Positions 1 through 6,700 of a DNA stretch of 8,510 bases are shown here, piece after piece (positions within the stretch are counted from its first letter, which is position 1; every line of letters starts with the position of its first letter). The position numbers were made by a program, and so were the translations under genes. This DNA is from CAYMLL01 sp964390645 (GTDB lineage Bacteria; Planctomycetota; UBA8108): positions 1-8,510 of the forward strand of contig CAYMLL010000312.1 of the NCBI GenBank assembly GCA_964390645.1, written 5' to 3'. The notes below the pieces were generated by a model. It did no database searches. It was not told the DNA's origin and saw nothing but the letters and a program-made list of their open reading frames with translations.

Positions 1-1212
1 GTCGGTGTCGGCTGCCGAGAGGCTCATGGTGTCCTGGCTCGTGCGCAGCAGGGTGCGGACGTCGAAGTGACCGTTGCCGTCACCGCGCGCGAACACCAGG
101 TTGCCGTGTGCGGCGACCACGAGGTCGCGGCGGCCGTCGTTGTCGAGGTCGAGGAGGAGGGCGCTGCGCGAGCTGACGAGCCAGTCCGTGCCGCTGGCTG
201 CGGAGACATCGGTCGCGGTGCCGTCCGGGTTCTGGATGAAGAGCCGGTTGGGGAGGCCACCTTCCTGGCAGAGGTAGAGGTCGTCGAGCCCGTCGCCGTT
301 GACGTCGCCCACGGCGAGGCCCGGAGCTCCCAGGAGGGCGAAGAAGCGACGGTCCTGCAGACGCTCGAGCCAGTGGTTGAGGCCGTGGAGGAGCTGGCTG
401 CCATAGGACTCGTTGGCAGCGAGGATCGACGCCGTGCAGTCGCGAAGCAGGGGTGTCCGGCTCTCGCGGGTGACGATCTCGAGCCGCTCGACGTCGATGG
501 TGCGAAGGCGTGGGGGAGCGTCGCCGGCAGCGACGGTCCAACCCGTGCGCCATGTCGCGGTGTGCTCGATGAATCCTCCGCGGGCGTCGTCGGAGATGGC
601 GACGTGCTGTCGGGTCGTCAGCGTGTTCTCGTGCTCCTCGAGGCCGAAGATCTTGAAGTGGACTCGCGCGCCGGCACCCAGAGCGAGTCGGTCGCGCAGC
701 GCGGTGAGGGCCGTGGCGAGGCCGGCAGCGCCGCGACGGGAGTGCTCGGAGTCGACCCCGGCGGCACTGCGCTCGACGCGAATCCCGTCGTCGTCGAAGG
801 CGGTCTCGAGGTCCGACGGGACGAGGTCGCCGCAGGAGAAGTCCGCCGTGACGAGCGAGGACAGCGAGTTCGCGTCCAGCCCCTCGCCCGTCTCGAGCGC
901 CCTGGCGAGGTTCTTCCAGCGGCGCAGTGCGACTGCGCTCAGGACCTCCGTCGACCAGCCGTCGGCGCTCGGGTCGTCGACCTGTGACCAGGACGGGCCG
1001 AGGTCGATCGGCACGGAGGCGGTGTTCGTGGTGTTGTTGGCGCTCGGGTCCGTGTCCGGGCCGGCCTGGTCGGAGGAGTCGTCCCCGGGGCCTCCGGGGC
1101 CTAGGTGGACGAGCTGGGCGAGCCCGGCGGCGGCGAGCGCCGCGACGATGACGATGGAGATGATACGGGCGCGTCCGGGGTGGCCCGCCGGTCTGTCTGT
1201 CGCCGGGTGCAT
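1..1212 (-). CDS. Membrane-anchored FG-GAP/VCBS repeat protein, 3' end missing
   Basis: The frame stays open from an ATG at 1212-1210 to position 1, giving 404 residues with the C-terminus outside the window. It is the only start available, because an in-frame TGA lies at 1233-1231. A GGAG sits 10 nt upstream, which is rather far. Residues about 17-35 (IISIVIVAALAAAGLAQLV) form one hydrophobic segment after a basic N-terminus, so it is a signal anchor or uncleaved signal. An acidic, Asn/Thr-rich linker follows to about residue 65. Residues about 80-290 form a domain I do not recognise, with charged helices. Residues 296 onward are FG-GAP/VCBS-like: GLAVGDVNGDGLDDLYL (299-313) and LLLDLDNDGRRDLVV (352-366) are typical Dx[DN]xDGxxD calcium loops of beta-propeller blades, and a DGNGHF turn follows near 378. 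Such proteins are usually exported, and many in this family end in an ASPIC/UnbV domain, but that part cannot be seen here. Substrate and role are unknown. The gene is divergent from the VWA gene. Confidence 0.88.
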   Translation of the reverse strand, partial: MHPATDRPAGHPGRARIISIVIVAALAAAGLAQLVHLGPGGPGDDSSDQAGPDTDPSANNTTNTASVPIDLGPSWSQVDDPSADGWSTEVLSAVALRRWKNLARALETGEGLDANSLSSLVTADFSCGDLVPSDLETAFDDDGIRVERSAAGVDSEHSRRGAAGLATALTALRDRLALGAGARVHFKIFGLEEHENTLTTRQHVAISDDARGGFIEHTATWRTGWTVAAGDAPPRLRTIDVERLEIVTRESRTPLLRDCTASILAANESYGSQLLHGLNHWLERLQDRRFFALLGAPGLAVGDVNGDGLDDLYLCQEGGLPNRLFIQNPDGTATDVSAASGTDWLVSSRSALLLDLDNDGRRDLVVAAHGNLVFARGDGNGHFDVRTLLRTSQDTMSLSAADTD

Positions 1213-1299
1213 CGACGTCCGTCTCCGTGCTCAACGAGGCTGCCCAGAGGATACCGGATAGGGTGCCGCGCCGCATCGCCGCGTGCGGTGTACGGCGCC

Positions 1300-1327
1300 G
1301 GCGTCGAGATCCCGGCGTCGAGATCCC
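1300..1327. repeat. Perfect 14-bp tandem duplication in the divergent intergenic region
   Basis: GGCGTCGAGATCCC occurs twice head to tail, at 1300-1313 and 1314-1327, and the match continues a few bases on both sides (CC before, GG after). It lies between the start codons of the two divergent genes, about 88 bp upstream of the minus-strand ATG. It could be a duplicated regulator site or simply a slippage product. The rest of 1213-1454 is GC-rich and holds the palindrome CTCCGCGGAG (1371-1380). No convincing promoter was found there; the best match, TTGACT at 1384-1389, has a poor -10 partner. Confidence 0.7.
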
Positions 1328-1454
1328 GGGGGCGTGATCGGGCCGGAGATGCTGTCCGTGGGGCCGCGGGCTCCGCGGAGACCTTGACTCCGCAGGGAGC
1401 AGGCCCGATGGTGGGAGGGTTCGGCCCCGGGTCCGGACGGCGTCGGAGCGAGGC

Positions 1455-3002
1455 ATGCGGTCGCTGTCCCGGCCACCGCCCGGCCGGCCCTCCGGTCCCG
1501 GGAACCTCCGGGGCTTCCGGGACTTTTCAGCGCGCGTCGGTACATTGAGCTCACCTCTGCGTCTCTTCAACCTCGGCTTGCTGATCGCCGCCGTCCTGTT
1601 CGCCCGCTTCCCGGCGCTCGTCCGTGGCGGTGTGCTTCGTGCCGGCGAGCTTGACTCCCTGGTGGAGAGCTACGAGCAGGCTCGCAGGAAGGCCGGGAAG
1701 GCGGGCGCGAAGGCCTGGCCCCGGGCGGTCGAGACCCGGATCGCTCCCATTCTCGGCCGCATCGGCAAGCTGAAGGATCCTGCCGCTCTCGGGATGTTGC
1801 GCGGGGAGTACGGCGGCCGGGATCCCTACCTGATCGCCGCCGCCGGGCTGGCGATGCTCGGCAGTGGCTCCGAGGCCGGCCTGCACGCGACGATCCAGGG
1901 CTTCAACCGTGGCGGCGGCTGGAGCACCTACGCCCGGGTGCGCGTTCTCGACGGGCTGGCGGCCACCCGGCGGCCTGCCGCTCTGGACTTCCTGCTCGGG
2001 AAGGCCCGGGGAGGACGCGAGGAGATCCAGGTCCTCGCGATCCGCAGCCTCGCCGGCTATCCGGGTGACGCGAAGGTCGCGGAGGCGGTCCTCGACGGGC
2101 TGCGGAGTCGTCGGGCGCTTGTTCGAGCGGCTGCGCTCGAGTCTCTGAAGAGGTTCAAGATCAAGAAGATGGTGCCGGCTCTCATCGAGCGCGTCCGCCG
2201 TGAGAGAGACGAGACGATGCGAGCCGACGCGCTCCGCCTCCTGGTCTCGAGAACCGGTCACAACATGGGGCTGGCCGCCGGCGACTGGGACAAGTGGTGG
2301 AAGGAGACCGGGGATCGCTTCGAGTTCCCCGAGGCCGGCTCGACGGGCGCCTCGAGGGCTTCCACCGTGGTCGTTCCCACGTACTTCGGTCTCGAGGTCG
2401 CCTCGCGGCGCGTCGCCTTTCTCGTCGACGCGTCCCTCAGCATGTTGCAGCCGGTCAAGGGCCCGAAGAAGAAGACCAAGGGCAAGAAGAGGAACCTGAA
2501 GGGTGCGCCGGGCACCAAGATGGCCGCGCTCAAGAAGGAGCTCACGAGGCTTCTCGAGGAGCTACCCGACGAGGCGGCGGTCAACATCATCTTCTTCAAC
2601 CGGGGCCCGATCCCGTGGAAGACCTCGCTCCATCCGCTTCGGGGTCGCGGGCGCCAGCAGGCCATCTCCTTCGTGCAGGGTCTCGAGTGCAAGCTGAAGA
2701 CGAACATTTACGACTCCCTCGCTCTCGCTCTGGAGGACCGCCGGGTGGACACGATCTTCCTGCTTTCGGACGGCAAGCCCACCGCCGGGTCGGGCGCCTT
2801 CAGCAGGCCCGCCGACATCCTCAGAGAGATCGGCGCCCGCAACCGCGTTCGGGGCGCCAGGATCCACTGCATCAGCTTCGGCAAGGAGACGGCCTTCCTC
2901 GCGCGGCTCGCAAAGCAGAACGGGGGCGTCCATCGCTCCACGGGTGGTGGCGGTGGAAGGGGTGCGCGCAAGGGGAAGAAGGCGCGAAAGCCGGCGAACT
3001 AG
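1455..3002 (+). CDS. HEAT-repeat and von Willebrand A (VWA) domain protein
   Basis: This complete frame of 515 residues ends in TAG at 3000-3002. The ATG at 1455 has GGAG 6 nt upstream. An in-frame TTG at 1545 would give a compact signal sequence beginning SSPLRLFNLGLLIAAVLFAR but has no clear Shine-Dalgarno; the residues before it are Pro/Gly/Arg-rich. Residues 36-51 are hydrophobic, so export or membrane anchoring is likely. Residues about 65-270 are alpha-helical with HEAT-like repeats, ending in a TGHNMG...DWDKWW stretch (267-282) that resembles a W-x-x-W-W motif I associate with planctomycete HEAT proteins. The VWA domain spans about 319-495. Its metal site is intact: D325-A-S327-L-S329, T416 in KLKTNIYD and D439 in LLSDGKPT. 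The usual Gly of DxSGS is Leu. A lysine-rich insertion (335-350) follows the first metal motif, and the tail (497-515) is Gly- and Lys/Arg-rich. VWA domains bind protein partners through a bound metal; the partner here is unknown. Confidence 0.9.
   Translation: MRSLSRPPPGRPSGPGNLRGFRDFSARVGTLSSPLRLFNLGLLIAAVLFARFPALVRGGVLRAGELDSLVESYEQARRKAGKAGAKAWPRAVETRIAPILGRIGKLKDPAALGMLRGEYGGRDPYLIAAAGLAMLGSGSEAGLHATIQGFNRGGGWSTYARVRVLDGLAATRRPAALDFLLGKARGGREEIQVLAIRSLAGYPGDAKVAEAVLDGLRSRRALVRAAALESLKRFKIKKMVPALIERVRRERDETMRADALRLLVSRTGHNMGLAAGDWDKWWKETGDRFEFPEAGSTGASRASTVVVPTYFGLEVASRRVAFLVDASLSMLQPVKGPKKKTKGKKRNLKGAPGTKMAALKKELTRLLEELPDEAAVNIIFFNRGPIPWKTSLHPLRGRGRQQAISFVQGLECKLKTNIYDSLALALEDRRVDTIFLLSDGKPTAGSGAFSRPADILREIGARNRVRGARIHCISFGKETAFLARLAKQNGGVHRSTGGGGGRGARKGKKARKPAN
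1495..1527 (+). other. Stem-loop followed by TTTT near the 5' end of the VWA gene
   Basis: GTCCCGG (1495-1501) pairs with CCGGGAC (1517-1523) across a 15-nt loop and is followed directly by TTTT (1524-1527). It lies inside the first 25 codons if translation starts at ATG 1455, but in the leader if it starts at TTG 1545. The shape resembles a weak intrinsic terminator or attenuator. The loop is large and the T run short, and such stems are common at this GC content, so function is uncertain. Confidence 0.3.
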
Positions 3003-3343
3003 TCCGGCCGCCACGGTGCACGAAGAGGTTCGATCGCGCGACGCTTGCGGTAGCTCGTCCCCGTGTACGGATCCGCAGGGCCGCAACTCGAGTCGGTTCA
3101 GCGCCGGCTCGTTTCTTCGACATGCTGGACGGTCGTCGGCATCGACGGCTTTGGCCAGGCTGACGGCTGTCGAGACCGTCACGGGGGCGCAGACGGTTGT
3201 CGAGCGCCGTGCGAATGTTCAGGGCAACGACGGCTTCTGGTGCCGAGCCCTCGGGGTGGTCGGGGTTCGTGCGCAGCGCTGGGGGCGGGCTTGGTATCCC
3301 TGCCCGAGGCGCCACCGTCGTTGCGCTAAAGCCCGGCCTGAGG

Positions 3344-3368
3344 CGCGTTTCCTGGGCCCAGGAACGCG
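3344..3368. repeat. 25-bp near-perfect palindrome
   Basis: TTCCTGGGCCCAGGAA (3349-3364) is a perfect 16-bp palindrome. It is extended on both sides by CGCG (3344-3347 and 3365-3368), with one unpaired T at 3348, giving 12-bp arms. There is no T run after it, so an intrinsic terminator is unlikely. Its place about 100 bp upstream of the promoter-like pair at 3467 would suit a binding site for a dimeric regulator, but this is inference. Confidence 0.6.
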
Positions 3369-3466
3369 GGTCCCCAGGCGACCGGAGGCGGGGATCTCCG
3401 GGCTCACGTTCGACGAGAGTGGTGCCGAGCGTGGTCTTCCGGAGCCGGGAATCGTACAAAAGCGGC

Positions 3467-3494
3467 TTGAGTACCGCGCGTGGTTCGATAGAAT
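3467..3494 (+). promoter_or_regulatory. Candidate sigma70-type promoter for the HYR-dockerin gene
   Basis: TTGAGT (3467-3472, 4 of 6 to TTGACA) and TAGAAT (3489-3494, 5 of 6 to TATAAT) are separated by 16 nt. This is one of the few AT-richer spots in the region and it faces the HYR gene. Transcription would begin near 3501 and give a leader of about 258 nt. The match is by eye only, and promoter rules for this organism are not known. Confidence 0.4.
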
Positions 3495-3740
3495 TTCGGT
3501 GAACGTGGGTCTCTCCGCCTGTACCGGTTCTCCGGGTCCGGAACGTGAGGGGGCCTGCTCTTTCGTTTCTCTGCGGTCGCCAGGGTCTGTCGTGCGTCGA
3601 TTCTGGGATAGGCGGTTTAGGGTGGGGGTGCGGCCGAGGGGGTAGCCTGTGGCGCCCCGTTGAACAAGCGTGGGGCTCTGCGCGACCATGGGTCGTTGCG
3701 TCGAGTCAAGGGCGCCCGAATTCGACGTCAGTCCGAGGGG

Positions 3741-3747
3741 AAAGGAG
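3741..3747 (+). promoter_or_regulatory. Ribosome binding site of the HYR-dockerin gene
   Basis: AAAGGAG, preceded by a G run, lies 11 nt before the ATG at 3759. It is the best Shine-Dalgarno in the window and decides the start over an in-frame GTG at 3807, which has none and would remove much of the signal peptide's N-terminal region. Confidence 0.7.
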
Positions 3748-3758
3748 CCGAGACCATC

Positions 3759-6700
3759 ATGTCTCTCCCGTTACTTGTCGACACAGAGCGGAGTCGGTGT
3801 TCGCTCGTGGGGCTTTTCAGGCTGTGTGCAAGGTGGTTGTGCATCGTGCTCATCGGCGTGCTGGCGGTGAAGATGAGCCCGTGCTTCGAGCATTCGGTGG
3901 CGTATGCGCAGGGCCATCTCAGCTGCGACGACGACGATCGAGACAGTCGCGGCCGTCGAGACGGAAGCCGTAGCGGCTCGGCTTCGTCGTCGAACAACTG
4001 CGGGTCGACCGACTCGCTCAACCCGGCGAGCTGCTGGGAACAGCGACCGATAGAGGAGCTCGAGTCTCTCCTGAACGGAACGCTCGGTGAGCCTCTTCCT
4101 GCGCTCCTCGTGTGTGGGGAGCTGGTCACGACCGTCAGCGAGGCTCGCTCGATTCTCCGTCGCAGTCGCTCGACGCCCTGCTCCGATTTCCGGCGCGAGG
4201 CGCTGGCGACGCTGCTCAACGTTCGACGATCCAGACTCTCGGGCGACGGTCGTTTCGGGCTCGACGGCGCGAGGTGTTACGGCGTCGATGATTTCCGCAT
4301 CGTGCTGCGATGCGGAAGTCTTGCCGTCGGCGTCGACGGAGAGCCCGATCCTGAGCACTCCGCCGTGCTGACGCAGAGGACGCCTGTTCTGGAACTTGTC
4401 GAACTCGGTGGGGCTCTCTGCGCGATCGCGGACTGCCCGCAGGATGACGACTTCACGTGTGGGCGGACGATCTCGCGTCTGGCCGAGATCCTTCGCAGGG
4501 TCAACGACTCGTCGTCGGGTGGCGACTGCCGCCACTGCCGCGAAGATGAGACCGCGCCGACGCTCACGTGTCCGACCGGCCACCTGGTTTTCGAGCGCCA
4601 GGGGCCGCACGGGGCGGTGATCTCGTTCGGCGTCAGCGCAACCGACAACTGCGACCCGAATCCTCATGTGGTGTGTTTTCCTCCTCCCGGAACCGTTCTG
4701 CCGGTCGGATTGCGACGAACCGTTCGTTGTGTTGCGCGGGATCTCCGAGGGAATCGCAGCTGCTGTGAGTTCGATGTCGAGGTCACAGATACGACGCCCC
4801 CGACGATTGTCTGCCCGGCCGGCCCCATCGTCGTCGGCTGCACGACGGGCGATGGCAGCGCGGTCGTCCACTACCCGTCTCCGACGGCGCAGGACCTGGA
4901 CGGCCAGCCGCCCCACATCGTCTGTGAGCCGTCGAGCGGAAGCGTCTTCGGTCTCGGAGAGACGACGGTCGTCTGTCGAGCTGAAGACACCTCGGGGAAC
5001 GTCTCGACGTGCTCGTTCTCGGTGGTCGTGACCGAGGACGCGCCTCAGAGGCTGTTCTGCCCGGGCGACATGGTCGTCACGTGTACGTCGTCCGAGGGCG
5101 CGACCGTCGATTTCCCCGCGCCGACGATCTCCACGACCTGTGGTCAGGTCGAGGACAAGAACTGCGTGCCGCCGTCCGGGTCGCTCTTCCCGATCGGGTC
5201 GACGGAAGTAGTCTGTACCGCGACGACGTCGGATGGTGAAGTCCTCGAGTGTCGCTTCACGGTCACCGTGGCGGATTCGAGCCCGCCCACACTCGTCTGT
5301 CCGGCGCCGATCGTCGTGGAGTGCACTTCTCCGGATGGGACTCCGGTTCAATTCGAGGTGACCGCCCGCGACGACTGCGACCCGGAACCGGTGGTCACGA
5401 CGACGCCCGCATCGGGTCACCTCTTTCCGCCGGGAGAGACTTCGGTGGTGTGTACGGCGACCGATGTATCCGGGAACACGACCGAGTGCGAGTTCATCGT
5501 TCGCATCATCGATACCACGGCGCCTTCCATCACGTGTTCTCGAGGGCCGATCCGTGTCGCGTGCAGCCTCACGGAGCCGAAGGGTGGTGGCGCTCCCGTC
5601 ACCTACCCGTCTCCGATGGTCTCCGACAACTGCGACTCGGACGTGACTGTGGTTTGCGATCCGCCGTCGGGGAGCGTCTTTCCTCTCGGCCTGACTCTCG
5701 TGACCTGCACTGCCACGGACGATTCGGGCAACAGCGCAGAGTGCTTCTTCGTCGTGGATGTCGACGATACCGCGCCGCCGTCCCTCTCATGTGTGGAGAG
5801 CGTCACCGTGGAGTGCACCGGTCCCGACGGCGCGGTGGTCGAGTACCCGGAGCCCGTCGCTTCGAACGAATGCGACGGGGACCCGACGATCACCTGCGAG
5901 CCTGAGTCGGGGTCTCTCTTTCCGGTCGGTGACACTAGCGTTGTGTGCAACGCCGTCGATCAGAGCGGCAACGCGCAGCAGTGCGAGTTCACGGTGTCGG
6001 TGACCGACTCGACTCCCCCGACGCTCGCCTGTCCCTCGGACCGGATCGTCGAGTGCGAGTCTTCGGAGGGCAGCGTCGTCGATTTCGTAGTCACGGCGGT
6101 CGACCCATGCGACCCCTCGCCGGTCGTCAGCTGTACACCAACCTCCCGGAACGTGTTTCCGCCGGGAGTCACCGTCGTCGAGTGTCTCGCGGTCGACTCG
6201 TGGGGAAACCGTAGCTTCTGCAGCTTCACGGTCAGCGTCGTCGACACGACTCCCCCCGTTCTCGCGAGTCCTCCGTCGGTGACCGTCGAGTGCCAGGGCT
6301 CGGAGGGCACCATCGTCACGTTCGCGCCGAACGTGACGGACAACTGCGATTCCGACGTGGACGTCCTGTGCGTGCCCGCCTCCGGCGAGCTGTTCCCGCT
6401 CGGGATGACGGCCGTGATCTGCATAGCCACGGACGATGCCGGCCTGCAGAGCGCCGCGCGATTCGTCGTCGAGGTGGTCGACACGACCCCGCCGTCGCTC
6501 GCCTGCTCCGAGGACGCTGTCGTGGTCGAGTGCGATCGGCCAGGGGCCGGCACGATCAACTATCCAGCTCCCGTCGCCGGCGATCTCTGCGATTCTTCGC
6601 CGACGATCGTCTGCGATCCTGTCGTCGGCACCGTGCTCCCTCTTGGCGATCACGTCGTCACCTGTGTCGCAACCGACGAGTCCGGCAACAGCGCCTCGTG

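Larger units (their letters stand above)
3003..3758. other. 756-bp intergenic region without a supported gene
   Basis: All open frames here are Arg/Gly/Pro/Ser-rich, lack domain motifs and lack good ribosome binding sites, so none is called. No clear terminator follows the VWA gene. One 6-bp stem (TGACGG 3161-3166 with CCGTCA 3176-3181) has no T run. Other visible elements are five GACGG motifs at 3128-3233, a long palindrome at 3344-3368 and a promoter-like pair at 3467-3494. The stretch from 3500 to 3758 would be the leader of the HYR gene. A small RNA or structured leader cannot be excluded by eye. Confidence 0.6.

Noticed and set aside
67..987. Plus-strand open frame of 306 codons opposite the FG-GAP gene
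   Set aside because: It is antisense to a clearly recognisable gene, has Val/Glu/Ala/Arg-rich content without domains, and arises from the high-GC codon pattern.
1384..1412. TTGACT with 17-nt spacing to GATGGT as promoter of the VWA gene
   Set aside because: The -10 half matches only 3 of 6 consensus bases, too weak to call in this GC-rich sequence.
80..1570. Long minus-strand open frame of 496 codons
   Set aside because: It is an Arg/Pro-rich shadow in another frame of the FG-GAP gene. The real frame runs from 1212 to the left edge and shows a membrane segment and DVNGDGLDD/DLDNDGRRD motifs.
3161..3181. TGACGG...CCGTCA stem as terminator of the VWA gene
   Set aside because: The stem is only 6 bp with a 9-nt loop, lies about 160 bp past the stop and has no T run.
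2944..3645. Plus-strand open frame of 233 codons across the intergenic region
   Set aside because: It begins inside the VWA gene in another frame, has no ribosome binding site, and its composition looks like translated non-coding GC-rich DNA.
3219..3689. Minus-strand open frame of 156 codons in the intergenic region
   Set aside because: There is no domain, signal or clear ribosome binding site, and it spans the promoter-like and palindromic elements. It is possible but not supported.
3771..5420. Minus-strand open frame of 549 codons
   Set aside because: It is antisense to the HYR gene, rich in Arg/Asp/Ala, and has no motif. Its length follows from the biased codon use and repeats of the true gene.
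5787..6653. Minus-strand open frame of 288 codons, and similar frames at 6807-7379 and 7623-8447
   Set aside because: They are antisense shadows of HYR repeats; their repeated Asp/Arg-rich segments simply mirror the repeat period.
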